A DNA stretch of 64,000 nucleotides from Vibrio sp. 05-20-BW147 (GTDB lineage: Bacteria; Pseudomonadota; Gammaproteobacteria; Enterobacterales; Vibrionaceae): contig NZ_SZTO01000006.1 of assembly GCF_013369385.1 (NCBI RefSeq), forward strand, positions 124,001 through 188,000, written 5' to 3'. Position numbers and translations under genes: made by a program. Positions 25,834 to 37,137 of the stretch are shown here, in pieces (position 1 is the stretch's first letter; every line of letters starts with the position of its first letter). The notes beneath the pieces were generated by a model. It was given only the letters and a program-made list of their open reading frames with translations. It had not been told where the DNA came from and did no database searches.

Positions 25834-27537
25834 TTACTGACAAGAAATCTCATCCCAGAACCAGTTTGATTGCGTTGGCGTCTCCCAAACTCCTGGGCCA
25901 TTTTTAGCGATAAAGCACTTACCGTTGTAAGTCACTTTTTCACCATTAGCAACCTGCGTTACACCCGGTTCCCACTGAATAAAGATACCTGGGACAGGGG
26001 TTGGATCGGGCGTCGGTTCAGGAGTTGGATCCGGTGTTGGCTCTGGGTCCGGAGTCGGTTCTAGGGTTGGCACAGGATCCGGTGTTGGCGTTGGCTCTGT
26101 TGGTGTTCCCGCCACCAATTCCCAAGGCCCACCTAGGCTTGGATCGTTGCCTCGTGTCCACCACTTCGCCTTGTATGTCGCACCTTTGTAGGTAACTTGG
26201 TCGCCAGCAACGTAAACTTTACTTGCGCTCCATTCATTGCCACCCGGTTGGGTTCCTGGGTCAACAGGGTCTAGTTTGTCAACCACACGCACTTCTGGCC
26301 AACTTGCGTGCGAGCCATAGAAGTTAGTCACACATTTTTCGTAGTCACCTGGTACTAACGCCGAATAGGCCGTTTGGAAGCCCACCAATTCACACTCAAA
26401 GGAATAGCCTCCTGGACGATCGGCGTAATATTTCCAGTTGCCGTCCCAGTTGGTGTAGAGCACGTCGGTTGCACCATTGAGGTTCAAACTGCCATAAGGG
26501 GTTTGCTGCCAACAGGTGTTCTTTTCATCCGCTTCCACAGGGATTTGATAGTGCGATGCTAACCCTTCCCAGTAACGAATACGGTTAACTGGCTGGCCTT
26601 TGTCTTTATTCTGCTCACCACACTCAATGCCACCATTGATGACGTTAATCGTGGTACCAAAGCCGTAGCCAATGCCCGCGTCCACTTCACGTTGGGATGG
26701 TACCCAAGTACGGTCGATCACATGCAGCATGGCTGGTTTCGGCGCTTGAGGCGTTAAGAAAAACCAAATGGCTGAAGCGAGGTTTAACCAAGAGTCCGCC
26801 ACCAAAGCTGGGTTCTTAAGCAGCACAGTAGCATCACCATCGTACATCACTTCCGAAAACGCACCGTAGTTGAAGTGGTAAGAAAGCTGTTTTGCCCCAC
26901 GGCCAAAATAGCCCTGCCCCGCTTCACACGGCCAACGTTTGTTTTGCCAATCGTTCTGACCACAACCCGTGGTGTAACCTGCTTGACCTTCCGACCACCC
27001 CATTTCACGCACATGAACCAACGCTTGTTGCCACTCTTCCAGGCCTAGTGGGTTGTCAGAGACGTTATCAATTGCAATGTGGCCACCGGTTTCTTGCGAG
27101 AAATGAGCAAAGGCCGTCACGATGGATTTTTTACAGATCGCATCCGAATCCCGCCCATCAGTGTATTCACCACAGAAAGCGGGGAACTTACCTATCGCCT
27201 TTAAAAAACGCGTATAAGTGTATTCGGGCGCAGCCATATGAGTGAGAAAATCCCATTCACTTTGTGGGAAAACACGTTCAGTACGCTTTACGTTATCAGG
27301 GTTACTCGCCGCACCGGGAGCAATGGCTTCGACGATGGTATTCGAGCGTGTTTCTAACGCCTTCGACCAAATTGCGTACATGGGATCTGCCGTTTGCGCC
27401 TGCTCAGCGGTTTGCAGATCCGCGCGTGAAACAACATATCCATTTGGGTTTTGAGGGTCTGGTTGGATATTCATTGCCGCTTGCGCTCCAGCGGCCAACG
27501 TACATCCGATCAGAACCGACAGATGGGAAATCTTCAT
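25834..27537 (-). CDS. Secreted GH19 chitinase with two chitin-binding modules
   Basis: 567 residues. Signal peptide 1-20 (LAAGAQA). The GH19 catalytic domain (about 85-345) shows the catalytic-Glu motif [11 protein letters not shown] and the family signature [19 protein letters not shown], plus INGGIECG. A chitin-binding CBM5/12 module follows near 420-460 ([19 protein letters not shown]), then a Pro/Thr/Asp-rich linker (about 467-515) and a second CBM5/12 at the end ([17 protein letters not shown]). It hydrolyses chitin by inversion outside the cell, probably exported by type II secretion. GH19 is less common in vibrios than GH18. AAGGATAA precedes the ATG. Single gene. Confidence 0.93.
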   Translation of the reverse strand: MKISHLSVLIGCTLAAGAQAAMNIQPDPQNPNGYVVSRADLQTAEQAQTADPMYAIWSKALETRSNTIVEAIAPGAASNPDNVKRTERVFPQSEWDFLTHMAAPEYTYTRFLKAIGKFPAFCGEYTDGRDSDAICKKSIVTAFAHFSQETGGHIAIDNVSDNPLGLEEWQQALVHVREMGWSEGQAGYTTGCGQNDWQNKRWPCEAGQGYFGRGAKQLSYHFNYGAFSEVMYDGDATVLLKNPALVADSWLNLASAIWFFLTPQAPKPAMLHVIDRTWVPSQREVDAGIGYGFGTTINVINGGIECGEQNKDKGQPVNRIRYWEGLASHYQIPVEADEKNTCWQQTPYGSLNLNGATDVLYTNWDGNWKYYADRPGGYSFECELVGFQTAYSALVPGDYEKCVTNFYGSHASWPEVRVVDKLDPVDPGTQPGGNEWSASKVYVAGDQVTYKGATYKAKWWTRGNDPSLGGPWELVAGTPTEPTPTPDPVPTLEPTPDPEPTPDPTPEPTPDPTPVPGIFIQWEPGVTQVANGEKVTYNGKCFIAKNGPGVWETPTQSNWFWDEISCQ

Positions 27538-27772
27538 TTATCCTTTTCCTTTTTCTCTACACAAATTGTTACCTTTTTGGCAGAGTAGTCCTTAATTGAT
27601 AGGAAAGTCAGAGAGATTTCCAATTGCGAAACAAAACTGCGAGTCATTTCCGTCACATGCAAACAGCATAACATTCCAAGACAAAATGAATGTTCACCTT
27701 GTTCCAAAACCAACACCCCCAGTAAACAGCAGTGAATGGCTGCCGTTTTATTTGGTGGTTTAGTGAAGGTAA

Positions 27773-27800
27773 TAAAAAACCCCGAGTAAAACTCGGGGTT
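27773..27800 (-). terminator. Terminator of guaBA
   Basis: AACCCCGAGT / ACTCGGGGTT with an AAA loop; the minus strand continues TTTTTTATT. Confidence 0.85.
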
Positions 27801-27835
27801 CTGTCTGGGGTTCATGCGTTGCTATGGACGCAAGA

Positions 27836-29389
27836 TTATTCCCATTCGATGGTTGCTGGTGGCTTACCAGAGATATCGTAAACCACGCGTGAGATACCGT
27901 TTACTTCGTTGATAATACGGTTAGAAACCTTACCTAGGAAATCGTACGGTAGGTGTGCCCAATGCGCCGTCATGAAGTCGATGGTCTCTACAGCACGTAG
28001 TGATACCACCCAGTCATACTTACGACCGTCGCCCATTACGCCTACGGAACGTACTGGTAGGAATACCGTAAACGCTTGAGATACCTTGTTGTAAAGATCC
28101 GCTGCGTGGAGCTCTTCAATAAAGATAGCGTCCGCACGACGTAGCAAATCACAGTACTCTTTCTTGATTTCACCAAGAACACGAACACCTAGACCCGGAC
28201 CAGGGAATGGGTGGCGGTAGAGCATTTCGTAAGGTAGGCCAAGTTCTAGACCAATCTTACGCACTTCATCTTTGAACAGCTCACGTAGTGGCTCAACAAG
28301 ACCCATAGCCATGTCGTCTGGCAGACCGCCCACGTTATGGTGAGATTTGATTACGTGCGCTTTACCTGTCTTAGAGGCAGCTGACTCGATTACGTCTGGG
28401 TAGATGGTACCTTGAGCGAGCCATTTCGCATTTTTCAGCTTCTTCGATTCTTCATCAAATACATCGACGAATACGTGACCGATGGTCTTACGCTTCTCTT
28501 CAGGATCAGATTTGCCTTCAAGTGCTTTTAGGAAACGCTCTTCAGCATCAACTTTGATGATGTTTAGGCCAAACTTGTCGCCAAACATGTCCATCACTTG
28601 CTGACCTTCGTTTAAACGAAGTAGACCGTTATCAACGAAGACACACGTTAGCTTGTCACCGATTGCACGGTGAACCAGCATTGCTACGACTGATGAATCC
28701 ACACCACCAGATAAACCGAGGATCACTTCATCGTCACCCACTTGCTCTTTAATACGAGCAACGGCATCTTCGATGATGGATTCTGAAGTCCATAGACGCT
28801 CACAACCACAAACACCAAGAACAAAGTTCTCTAGCATTTGTAGGCCATTTTTAGTGTGCGTTACTTCTGGGTGGAACTGAACGCCGTAGTATTTTTTCTC
28901 TTCGTTCGCCATTGCTGCGTAAGGACAAGTGTCTGTTTCACCTACTTTGGTGAAACCTGCTGGAATCTCAACCACTTTGTCACCGTGGCTCATCCACACA
29001 TCTTGAGTGGCTTCAAGATCTTTGAAAATAGCTGACTCACCAGACACTTTAACTGCTGCATAGCCAAATTCGCGCTCGTCAGAAGTCGATACTTTGCCAC
29101 CTAGCTGTTCAGCCATGGTTTGCATGCCGTAACACACCCCCAGTACTGGCACGCCTGAATCGAATACATATTGAGGTGCGCGAGGAGAGTTATCTTCTGT
29201 CACGCTCTCTGGGCCACCAGAAAGAATAATACCGTCTGGGTTGAATTCACGAATATCCGCTTCTTCAACATCCCAGCTCCAAAGCTCACAGTAAACGCCG
29301 ATTTCACGTACGCGGCGCGCAACAAGTTGAGTGTACTGCGAACCGAAATCTAGGATCAGAATACGTTGGTCATGAATATTTTTAGTCAT
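27836..29389 (-). CDS. guaA: GMP synthase (glutamine-hydrolysing)
   Basis: Converts XMP to GMP using glutamine and ATP, last step of guanine nucleotide synthesis. 517 residues from the ATG at 29389; an in-frame start at 29410 is less likely. Glutamine amidotransferase part: nucleophile Cys in [15 protein letters not shown] and His/Glu in [14 protein letters not shown] pyrophosphatase part: P-loop [15 protein letters not shown] near residue 230. The dimerisation domain ends with the usual PPATIEWE. It follows guaB 82 bases downstream and is co-transcribed with it. Confidence 0.97.
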   Translation of the reverse strand: MTKNIHDQRILILDFGSQYTQLVARRVREIGVYCELWSWDVEEADIREFNPDGIILSGGPESVTEDNSPRAPQYVFDSGVPVLGVCYGMQTMAEQLGGKVSTSDEREFGYAAVKVSGESAIFKDLEATQDVWMSHGDKVVEIPAGFTKVGETDTCPYAAMANEEKKYYGVQFHPEVTHTKNGLQMLENFVLGVCGCERLWTSESIIEDAVARIKEQVGDDEVILGLSGGVDSSVVAMLVHRAIGDKLTCVFVDNGLLRLNEGQQVMDMFGDKFGLNIIKVDAEERFLKALEGKSDPEEKRKTIGHVFVDVFDEESKKLKNAKWLAQGTIYPDVIESAASKTGKAHVIKSHHNVGGLPDDMAMGLVEPLRELFKDEVRKIGLELGLPYEMLYRHPFPGPGLGVRVLGEIKKEYCDLLRRADAIFIEELHAADLYNKVSQAFTVFLPVRSVGVMGDGRKYDWVVSLRAVETIDFMTAHWAHLPYDFLGKVSNRIINEVNGISRVVYDISGKPPATIEWE

Positions 29390-29471
29390 TGAGGTTAATC
29401 TCGATATCAAATTTGGTGGATGGGGAGCAAATCTCGCTCCCCATAAGCTTTAAATTTCAACTCAGGGTCAA

Positions 29472-30935
29472 TTAACCCAAGCGATAGTTAGGTGCTTCTT
29501 TGGTGATTTGTACATCGTGCACGTGAGACTCTTGCATACCCGCGCCCGTGATGCGTACGAATTCCGCTTTGGTGCGCATTTCTTCAATCGTTGCACTGCC
29601 TGTTAGGCCCATACTTGAACGTAGACCACCCATTTGCTGGTGAACGATCTCTTTTAGGCGGCCTTTGTACGCGATACGGCCTTCGATACCTTCTGGTACC
29701 AGCTTGTCTGCTGCGTTGTCTGACTGGAAGTAACGATCTGAAGAACCTTGAGACATTGCGCCCAAAGAACCCATACCACGGTAAGCTTTGTAAGAACGGC
29801 CGTTGTAAAGAATCACTTCACCCGGTGCTTCTTCAGTACCCGCAAACATAGAACCAACCATCACACAAGATGCGCCCGCCGCAATCGCTTTACAGATATC
29901 ACCAGAGAAACGGATACCACCATCAGCAATCACTGGCACGCCATATTGGTTCGCCACTTCCGCTGCGTCTGCAATCGCGGTAATTTGTGGAACGCCTACG
30001 CCAGTTACGATACGAGTCGTACAGATAGAGCCTGGGCCAATCCCCACTTTTACTGCGCTAACGCCCGCTTCAATCAGGGCTTTGGCACCCGCTGCTGTTG
30101 CAACGTTGCCGCCAATGATATCAAGATTCGGGAATGCCGCTCGTGTATCACGAATACGTTGTAAAACACCTTCTGAGTGACCATGTGAAGAGTCAATCAA
30201 CAGTACATCAACACCGGCTTCAACCAGTGCAGCAACGCGTTCTTCGTTACCCGCACCCGCACCAACCGCTGCGCCTACGCGTAGACGACCTTGCGCATCT
30301 TTACATGCGTTTGGTTTACGTTCTGCTTTGTGGAAGTCTTTTGCCGTGATCATACCGGTCAATTGGAAATCATCATTCACAACCAGTACTTTCTCAACGC
30401 GGGCTTCATGCATTTTTTCTTGCACTTCAGCGCGAGTTGCACCTTCTTTTACGGCAGCCAAGTTTTCTTTTGGCGTCATGACAGAAGAGACTTTCTTAGA
30501 AAGGTCTGTCACAAAACGTACGTCACGACCAGTGATGATACCCACTAGCTCATTGCTTTCAGTAACCACAGGGAAACCAGCAAAACCGTGCTTGTCGGTC
30601 AGCGCAACCACATCCGCGATGGTCGCATCAGGGCTTACAGTGACAGGATCCGTTACCACACCCGCTTCAAACTTCTTCACTTTACGAACTTCAGCAGCTT
30701 GCTGTTCGATAGACATATTCTTGTGAATAAAGCCAATGCCACCTTCCTGCGCAAGTGCAATAGCGAGACGAGCTTCCGTCACGGTATCCATCGAGGCAGA
30801 GATCATAGGAATGTTCAGTGTGATGTTTTTCGTCAACTGAGTGCGAAGATCAGCTGTGTTTGGGAGAACGGTGGAGTGAGCTGGCACGAGTAGTACGTCA
30901 TCGAATGTCAGCGCTTCTTTGGCAATTCTTAGCAT
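29472..30935 (-). CDS. guaB: Inosine-5'-monophosphate dehydrogenase
   Basis: NAD-dependent oxidation of IMP to XMP, the committed step to guanine nucleotides. 487 residues from the ATG at 30935, which follows GAGATATT. The (beta/alpha)8 barrel has the catalytic loop [17 protein letters not shown] with its nucleophile Cys, and the flap motif near [10 protein letters not shown]; two CBS domains occupy about residues 95-205. First gene of the guaBA operon, divergent from xseA. Confidence 0.97.
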   Translation of the reverse strand: MLRIAKEALTFDDVLLVPAHSTVLPNTADLRTQLTKNITLNIPMISASMDTVTEARLAIALAQEGGIGFIHKNMSIEQQAAEVRKVKKFEAGVVTDPVTVSPDATIADVVALTDKHGFAGFPVVTESNELVGIITGRDVRFVTDLSKKVSSVMTPKENLAAVKEGATRAEVQEKMHEARVEKVLVVNDDFQLTGMITAKDFHKAERKPNACKDAQGRLRVGAAVGAGAGNEERVAALVEAGVDVLLIDSSHGHSEGVLQRIRDTRAAFPNLDIIGGNVATAAGAKALIEAGVSAVKVGIGPGSICTTRIVTGVGVPQITAIADAAEVANQYGVPVIADGGIRFSGDICKAIAAGASCVMVGSMFAGTEEAPGEVILYNGRSYKAYRGMGSLGAMSQGSSDRYFQSDNAADKLVPEGIEGRIAYKGRLKEIVHQQMGGLRSSMGLTGSATIEEMRTKAEFVRITGAGMQESHVHDVQITKEAPNYRLG

Positions 30936-31063
30936 TTGCAATATCTCACAATATGTAGAGGTAAAAAGAACAATCCAATCTCATCGTTTCGCATAATGAG
31001 GGCAGCAGACGTTGAGTAACGTGCCACATTTGGATTAGATATTGCGGACGGATTATACGGCCA

Positions 31064-31079
31064 ACGCAATCGCTTGGCC
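31064..31079 (-). promoter_or_regulatory. Possible PurR operator at guaBA promoter
   Basis: ACGCAATCGCTTGGCC matches the PurR consensus ACGCAAACGTTTGCGT at about 11 of 16 positions and overlaps the spacer upstream of a TATAAT (31057-31052 on the minus strand). guaBA is a known PurR target in E. coli, but the match is partial. Confidence 0.45.
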
Positions 31080-31100
31080 ACAAATTTTTTAATTTTTTTC

Positions 31101-31128
31101 TTGCATTTACCCTCTTGATATGTATTAT
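31101..31128 (+). promoter_or_regulatory. Promoter of xseA
   Basis: TTGCAT (31101-31106), 16-base spacer, TATTAT (31123-31128), about 40 bases before the proposed TTG start. Confidence 0.55.
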
Positions 31129-31168
31129 ATTGCGGCTAACCTCCATACCCACGTCTACGGGATTAGTT

Positions 31169-32500
31169 TTGTCTTCTCTGACCAATCCAAACATCTTCAC
31201 CGTCTCACGTTTAAATTCTGAAGTTCGTTTATTGCTTGAAAACCAATTAGGCATTGTTTGGTTAGTGGGAGAGATTTCTAACTTCTCTGCGCCGGTTTCT
31301 GGTCACTGGTATTTCACCCTCAAAGACTCAATGGCTCAAGTTAAATGTGCCATGTTTAAAGGGAATAACCGCCTCGTTTCTTTTAAGCCAACCAATGGTA
31401 ATCAAGTGTTAGTCAAAGCACGTCTTTCGTTGTACGAGCCACGTGGTGATTATCAGTTGATCATCGAAAGCATGCAGCCAGAGGGCGATGGTCGTCTGCA
31501 ACAGCAATTTGATGCATTAAAAATGAAACTGGCCAGCGAAGGGCTTTTCGCTCAATCCACGAAATTGACGATCCCAGAACACCCTAAATGCGTCGGTATT
31601 ATTACCTCTAAAACTGGCGCCGCGCTTTACGACATTCTCGATGTACTGAAACGCCGAGATCCTTCTCTTCCTGTGGTCATTTATCCGACTCTGGTACAAG
31701 GAGAAGAGGCCGCCATTCAAATTGCTCAAGCAATTGGACGTGCAAACAGCCGTAACGAATGTGACGTATTGATTGTCGGCCGTGGAGGCGGTTCACTGGA
31801 AGATCTTTGGTGCTTTAACAACGAGATTGTTGCTCGAACCATTGCCGCCAGCCAAATCCCGATCATCTCTGCGGTTGGTCACGAGATTGATGTGACAATT
31901 GCGGACTTTGTTGCAGATTTGCGTGCGCCAACACCATCCGCAGCTGCAGAACTGGTTAGTCGTGATAACAGCCACAAAGATCAAGCCTTAATCAGCCGCG
32001 AGCAAAAACTGCATTCTGCCTGGCGTCATTACCTCACCGAGCAAAATCGCACCATCGTCTCGCTGAGCCATCGACTAGAGAAACAGCATCCTCGCTATCG
32101 CTTGATGCGTCAGACTCAACAAGCTGATGAGTTGCAGATCCGCTTACAACGAGCGATGGAAAAGTATCTGGCACAACGAGAACAAAAGGTCTCTCGTGTT
32201 CAGCACAAACTGCAATTACTCTCGCCTGTTCGTCAAATCAGTGAACAAAAAAATGCACTTGCACGAGTGGAACAGAAGATGATGGATGCTATGGACCGCA
32301 AGCTGCTAAGGTTGCGCCACCAGATCGCGATCGCCGCGGAGAAGCTCGACACTGTAAGCCCTTTGGCAACACTGAAACGAGGCTACTCTATTACTCAAAG
32401 TGAATCAGGCGAAGTGATTACGCGTCAATCACAAATCAAAACGGGCGACACTTTGGTCACCCGCCTATCCGATGGTGAAGTACGCTCTACTGTGAACTAA
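31169..32500 (+). CDS. xseA: Exodeoxyribonuclease VII large subunit
   Basis: Large subunit of the single-strand DNA exonuclease ExoVII. 443 residues from a TTG at 31169, chosen because the protein then begins [15 protein letters not shown], aligning with the known start of the family; a longer ATG frame from 31115 would add 18 unrelated residues. The N-terminal OB-fold has [19 protein letters not shown]; the nuclease domain has [16 protein letters not shown] and [29 protein letters not shown] coiled coil follows at about 270-400. Divergent from guaB as in E. coli. Confidence 0.93.
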   Translation: MSSLTNPNIFTVSRLNSEVRLLLENQLGIVWLVGEISNFSAPVSGHWYFTLKDSMAQVKCAMFKGNNRLVSFKPTNGNQVLVKARLSLYEPRGDYQLIIESMQPEGDGRLQQQFDALKMKLASEGLFAQSTKLTIPEHPKCVGIITSKTGAALYDILDVLKRRDPSLPVVIYPTLVQGEEAAIQIAQAIGRANSRNECDVLIVGRGGGSLEDLWCFNNEIVARTIAASQIPIISAVGHEIDVTIADFVADLRAPTPSAAAELVSRDNSHKDQALISREQKLHSAWRHYLTEQNRTIVSLSHRLEKQHPRYRLMRQTQQADELQIRLQRAMEKYLAQREQKVSRVQHKLQLLSPVRQISEQKNALARVEQKMMDAMDRKLLRLRHQIAIAAEKLDTVSPLATLKRGYSITQSESGEVITRQSQIKTGDTLVTRLSDGEVRSTVN

Positions 32501-32508
32501 GCCATGGC

Positions 32509-32739
32509 TTAATCTGTGGTTTTCTCTTTGAACTGAAAGCGGATTCTTGATTTCGATTTAAGCTCGTTGCAGTGATTACAGAAGTAATTGGCCGCACCGC
32601 ACGCTTGCAGCTTCTCTAGCTCAGCTTCGCATTCTGGACAATAACCAATCTTACTAAAGTCTTTATGACAAGGCTCACAGTGATAGTGACCATTCCACTC
32701 TAATGCTTGTGCACAAACAGGACACTTATTCTCATTCAT
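32509..32739 (-). CDS. Small zinc-ribbon protein, YfgJ-like
   Basis: 76 residues with four CxxC pairs (CPVC, CEPC, CPEC, CNHC), each pair a zinc knuckle, giving two rubredoxin-like zinc ribbons. It resembles E. coli YfgJ, which also lies between xseA and der. No function is known for the family. It is convergent with xseA (eight bases between stops) and 31 bases downstream of the GGDEF gene. Confidence 0.8.
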   Translation of the reverse strand: MNENKCPVCAQALEWNGHYHCEPCHKDFSKIGYCPECEAELEKLQACGAANYFCNHCNELKSKSRIRFQFKEKTTD

Positions 32740-32770
32740 TACCTAATACTCTTGTCTGTTGTTCTGTTAC

Positions 32771-33793
32771 TCAGTTCAGCCTTGCGCTAATTTTCTGGTG
32801 GACACGCTTTATCTGATACATACGAATATCAGCACTGCGAATTAACTTATCCAATTTCGCTAAACGTTCACCTTGAGCATAGTCAGCGCCAATACTAACG
32901 GAAACAGAATAATCTTCTAGCAGCAAAAACATTTTGATCTCGCCTTGCAATTGCTGATAAAACCGGTCGAAATCTTCTTGCTCTTCAAACTGGCACACCG
33001 CGACAAACTCATCGCCACCATATCGAGCAATCACCGCCTGTTTCGGAAAGTGTTGCATCAGCCATTGCGCCAAACTCACCAAAACCTTGTCACCCACATC
33101 GTGACCAAATCGATCATTAATGTATTTAAACTCATCAACATCGATGAAAAAACACCCTACCCCACGTGCGCTTTGCCGAGCACCAACGAGTAAAGGCTCT
33201 GACTCCGAATAGAGAATTCTTCGGTTGTAGCATTGAGTAAGCGGATCTCGATTCACATGGTAATGCAGTTGATCCTCAAGATGGTACTTTTCTAACGCAA
33301 CTGAGTAGAGAGCAGCTAGCAGATGCAAAATCTCAAGTTCTTCTTTAGCGGGACTTGATGGCATTTCACTGTAAATAGCAAAAGTCCCTAGCACTTTCTT
33401 TTGTCGCGACAGGATTGGCACAGACCAACATGCAGCAAGGTTGGCCGCTTCCGCTAACGCGAGATAAGGCTGCCAATTCGGGTGTTGGTAGATATCACTG
33501 ACGACGACAGATTTGCCACTATAGGCAGCAGCGCCGCAAGAACCTACATTTTTACCGATAACAACCCCTTCAATCGTTTGATTGTAGAAATCTGGAAGAT
33601 TCGGGGCGTATTCTACGTGAAGGGTGTTTTTGTCAGGATCTAACTTGAGAATCGAGGCCTTTCGAGATCCAAAAAGAACCTCTGAAAGTGCGACGATCTC
33701 GCCGTTTAACTGATCTTTGTCCAATCCCAAGGCCAGTTTGCCTAATAGCTGGTTGATCGACTTATGAGCTTCCAATAGTCTGACGGTATCCAT
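32771..33793 (-). CDS. GAF-GGDEF diguanylate cyclase
   Basis: 340 residues. A GAF sensor domain (about 15-165) with GKNVGSCGAAAYSGKSVVVSDI typical of the GAF class seen next to GGDEF domains, then a GGDEF domain (about 175-335) with an intact active site RYGGDEF (259-263) and the phosphate-binding DVDEFKYINDRFGHDVGD. It should make c-di-GMP from GTP. The RxxD inhibitory site expected five residues before GGDEF is absent (KQAV there), so no product inhibition through it. No signal peptide or transmembrane helix: cytoplasmic. Ligand of the GAF domain unknown. Confidence 0.92.
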   Translation of the reverse strand: MDTVRLLEAHKSINQLLGKLALGLDKDQLNGEIVALSEVLFGSRKASILKLDPDKNTLHVEYAPNLPDFYNQTIEGVVIGKNVGSCGAAAYSGKSVVVSDIYQHPNWQPYLALAEAANLAACWSVPILSRQKKVLGTFAIYSEMPSSPAKEELEILHLLAALYSVALEKYHLEDQLHYHVNRDPLTQCYNRRILYSESEPLLVGARQSARGVGCFFIDVDEFKYINDRFGHDVGDKVLVSLAQWLMQHFPKQAVIARYGGDEFVAVCQFEEQEDFDRFYQQLQGEIKMFLLLEDYSVSVSIGADYAQGERLAKLDKLIRSADIRMYQIKRVHQKISARLN

Positions 33794-34244
33794 AGCAGCG
33801 CTCTAGTGTACTAACTTTACTCAATATTATTATGATTTATCCTAGCATTGTTGATTCACTCAGCAATGCTACGGTATGGTTATCGACAGTTTAACAGAAC
33901 GATAACATCATTAATACGACCTCAGGCACGCTTATCGGATCCTATCTTGATCGTCTGGTTATTACATTTTGATCAGCGATCTACTCAAAAAAGAATATTT
34001 ATATAACCACACCCCGAAAGCATAAGTTACATATGCTGCATATCAATTTTAAACAGACAAAAATACCAAGATAATAGCTAATAAACGACAAAAACAGAAT
34101 TTAACGCAAAGATCATTTTCCATTCAGGTTTGCTTTTTCTGTCAGCGATTAATCACCTCTTGTTTTTACAATCTTAGAGATCTTAACCACTCAATACTCA
34201 TCCGTTTGATGAACTTGAGATTTCCTAAGGCTAAATTCAGATAT
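33794..34244. other. Non-coding stretch, no gene seen
   Basis: About 450 AT-rich bases between the GGDEF gene start and the der terminator. No open frame with codon bias or ribosome site is visible on either strand, and no recognisable RNA. It must contain the promoter of the GGDEF gene near 33800-33850. Confidence 0.6.
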
Positions 34245-34270
34245 AAAAAAGCCCAAGTCGATGCTTGGGC
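34245..34270 (-). terminator. Terminator of the rodZ-der operon
   Basis: GCCCAAG / CTTGGGC stem, minus strand continuing TTTTTT, 20 bases after the der stop. Confidence 0.85.
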
Positions 34271-34289
34271 ATTAGGTGTCAGAAACGAC

Positions 34290-35780
34290 TTACTTCTTGC
34301 GGTTTTTCACCGCGCTCATCATACGCTTACGCGCACGCTCTTGAGACAAAGTCATTTTGCTTGAGCGATTTTCAAATGGGTTATCACTGTTTTGGAACTG
34401 GATGCGAATCGGTGTACCCATGATATCTAGTGACTTACGGAAGTAGTTCATTAGATAACGCTTGTAAGAATCCGGCAGATCACGAACTTGGTTACCGTGA
34501 ATCACAATGATGGGTGGGTTGTATCCACCAGCGTGCGCGTATTTCAGCTTCACACGACGGCCACGAACCATTGGCGGTTGATGATCTTCTGTTGCCATCT
34601 TCATGATACGCGTCAGTACCGATGTCCCTACACGAGTGGTTGCAGAGCGGTAAGCTTCTTGCACTGATTCAAACAAATGACCAACACCCGTACCATGCAA
34701 CGCAGAGATGAAGTGAATGCGAGCAAAATCGACGAAACCAAGACGGCGATCGAGCTCTTTCTTCACATTCTCTTTCACTTCGTTATCCAAACCGTCCCAC
34801 TTGTTCACAGCAAGAACAATGGAGCGACCAGCATTCAGAGCAAATCCAAGCAAGCTTAAATCTTGGTCTGAAATGTTCTCACGCGCATCGATAATCAATA
34901 GCACAACGTTGGCGTCTTCAACCGCTTTCAGGGTTTTAACAACAGAGAATTTTTCAACCGTTTCATGTACTTTACCGCGACGACGAACACCTGCTGTGTC
35001 GATCAACACGTATTCGCGACCATCACGTTCCATTGGAATGTAAATAGAGTCACGCGTGGTTCCCGGCATGTCATACACAACAACGCGTTCTTCACCTAGA
35101 ATACGGTTTGTCAGTGTCGATTTACCTACGTTTGGACGACCGATAATCGCCAACTTGATCGGCTGGTCTTGAAGACGTTTTAATGATGCTTCCGCATCTT
35201 CTTCAGAAAAATCTTGCTGTTCTGCGTCTTCATCTTCAAATTCGGTCAGATCTTCTAGTTCACCTTCCGCATGAGAGCTCAGCAGATCGTCGAAAAAAGG
35301 ATTCAGCGCACGTTCAATTAGCGCTGTCACACCGCGACCGTGAGCAGCGGCAATTTGGTACATTTCACCCACACCAAGTTGCCAAAAGTCCGCGCTGGCG
35401 GCATCCGCATCGATACCGTCCACTTTGTTCACCACCAACATAGTGGCTTTTTCAATTTTACGTAAGTGGGCAGCTATCGCCTCATCGGATGGCGTCAATC
35501 CTGCACGGCCATCCACCATGAACAGCACAACGTCAGCTTCGCGGATCGCAGCAAGTGACTGTTCTGCCATTTTGGTCTCAACGCCTTCTTCAGAACCATC
35601 GATACCACCGGTATCAATCACAATAAAGTCGTGCTCACCCACTTTGGCTTGACCATACTTACGGTCTCGCGTGAGGCCAGGAAAGTCTGCAACCAACGCA
35701 TCACGTGAGCGAGTTAGTCGGTTAAATAACGTAGATTTTCCTACGTTAGGACGTCCAACCAAAGCAACAACAGGTATCAT
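34290..35780 (-). CDS. der: Ribosome-assembly GTPase Der (EngA)
   Basis: Essential GTPase for 50S maturation. 496 residues from the ATG at 35780 after AGAGG. Two G domains in tandem: G1 motifs [14 protein letters not shown] (near 10) and [14 protein letters not shown] (near 210), with NKVDG and NKWDG as G4 motifs; an acidic linker ([18 protein letters not shown]) lies between them and a KH-like domain is at the C-terminus. Last gene of the long minus-strand run, 184 bases after bamB. Confidence 0.97.
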   Translation of the reverse strand: MIPVVALVGRPNVGKSTLFNRLTRSRDALVADFPGLTRDRKYGQAKVGEHDFIVIDTGGIDGSEEGVETKMAEQSLAAIREADVVLFMVDGRAGLTPSDEAIAAHLRKIEKATMLVVNKVDGIDADAASADFWQLGVGEMYQIAAAHGRGVTALIERALNPFFDDLLSSHAEGELEDLTEFEDEDAEQQDFSEEDAEASLKRLQDQPIKLAIIGRPNVGKSTLTNRILGEERVVVYDMPGTTRDSIYIPMERDGREYVLIDTAGVRRRGKVHETVEKFSVVKTLKAVEDANVVLLIIDARENISDQDLSLLGFALNAGRSIVLAVNKWDGLDNEVKENVKKELDRRLGFVDFARIHFISALHGTGVGHLFESVQEAYRSATTRVGTSVLTRIMKMATEDHQPPMVRGRRVKLKYAHAGGYNPPIIVIHGNQVRDLPDSYKRYLMNYFRKSLDIMGTPIRIQFQNSDNPFENRSSKMTLSQERARKRMMSAVKNRKK

Positions 35781-35964
35781 AACAACCTCTACATTCATCT
35801 TCGTTCTGTAGTTATAGGTAACCACTTGCTCGACCACTAGGAACCAGCTTTTTACCTATAACCACAATCTATTTATTAGTCATCAACATCGCTAAACAAA
35901 AATCTAGCAACAAAACGGCTCCTAACTGTCACCAGCCAGGAGCCGAATGTGAATTATATCACGA

Positions 35965-37125
35965 TTATTCGTTAATCGTCAGTTTCTTTACATTGCCGTC
36001 ACGCGTGGTAATGACATAGCCATCTGGCAATACCGTAGGTCCAACCGAAAAACCGCTGTCATTGATCATCTGCTGAGCCACGAACTCACCAGAAGTGCGA
36101 TCAAGCCAATGTAAATAGCCTTGGCTGTCACCGACTACAACATAGTTATTCACGATAACTGGTGCGGTCAACAAACGATGCTCTAGCTGTTCATTTTGCC
36201 ACAACTCGGTGCCACTGCGTGCATCGACCGCCACGAGGTGATCTTTGTCAGTCACAACAAACAAACGGCTGCCATCGGTCGCCATATCGATTGCCGATGA
36301 GTAATTGCGCTTCCAAACAGCATTGCCTGAACGTAAATCAAGTGCGATTAACTGTCCGTTGTAGCCCACGACATACAGCGTGCCACCCAAAACGATTGGT
36401 GACGAATCCACATCCACTAAACGATCGATTTCAGTCGCGCCTTTTGGTGTACCAACAGGCTGTTGCCAGATCAACTGACCACGCTCAACAATAGCCGCCG
36501 CTAAACGGCCATTCGCCGTTCCCCAAAACACACCACCTGATACCGCCGTCGGTGTACTATCGCCGCGCAGAGTCAAGTTAGGTACTTCAGTGCTGATGGT
36601 CCACTTTTGTTCGCCATTATCTTGATCGAAGGCCATCAATACGCCATTGCTGGTATTCACAATCACTAGACCATTTTCAGCAACGGGCTTTGCTAAGATC
36701 TCGCCGACCACAGAGATGCGCCAAGAGACCTCACCAGTCGCTTCGTCCAAAGCGATCAGCTCACCATTTTCACTGCCAATGTAGACGCGGCCGTAAGCGG
36801 CGGTTAAGCCACCAGACAATCTCGCTGTGTCGCCTTGCTTGACGTTTTGGCTCCACAGTTGCTTACCTGATGTTGGATCCAGAGCTCTCACTACACCATC
36901 ACGACTGGCGATAAATAGCTTGTCGTAAGCATATTCAGGAGAGAGTTTAGAGAAATAATGGCCTACACCATTACCGACACTGGTACTCCAAGCTGATTGC
37001 GGAGTGAACTGGCTATTCACCTGTGGCAATGGCGCCATTACAATGGTGTCTTCTTCACTGGCACAACCCGCCAACACACCCACTGTAATCATGCCTAATA
37101 AGGCTTTCCTGACCATTTTCTTCAT
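35965..37125 (-). CDS. bamB: Outer membrane assembly lipoprotein BamB
   Basis: 386-residue lipoprotein of the BAM complex. Lipobox LAGC (Cys21) follows a short hydrophobic signal. The mature part is an eight-bladed beta-propeller with PQQ-like repeats (ALDPTSGKQLWSQNV, ALDEATGEVSWRISV, AFDQDNGEQKWTIST, ALDLRSGNAVWKRNY, AVDARSGTELWQN). It helps deliver unfolded porins to BamA. Starts 12 bases after the yfgM stop. Confidence 0.96.
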   Translation of the reverse strand: MKKMVRKALLGMITVGVLAGCASEEDTIVMAPLPQVNSQFTPQSAWSTSVGNGVGHYFSKLSPEYAYDKLFIASRDGVVRALDPTSGKQLWSQNVKQGDTARLSGGLTAAYGRVYIGSENGELIALDEATGEVSWRISVVGEILAKPVAENGLVIVNTSNGVLMAFDQDNGEQKWTISTEVPNLTLRGDSTPTAVSGGVFWGTANGRLAAAIVERGQLIWQQPVGTPKGATEIDRLVDVDSSPIVLGGTLYVVGYNGQLIALDLRSGNAVWKRNYSSAIDMATDGSRLFVVTDKDHLVAVDARSGTELWQNEQLEHRLLTAPVIVNNYVVVGDSQGYLHWLDRTSGEFVAQQMINDSGFSVGPTVLPDGYVITTRDGNVKKLTINE

Positions 37126-37137
37126 GCCATGAAGTCC

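Noticed and set aside
25990..26095. Tandem GGTTCNGG-like repeats, considered as CRISPR or VNTR
   Set aside because: They are in frame and encode the Pro/Thr/Asp linker of the chitinase; no spacer structure.
33794..34244. Possible small RNA in the gap before der
   Set aside because: No promoter-terminator pair enclosing a structured region could be identified; the only terminator belongs to der.
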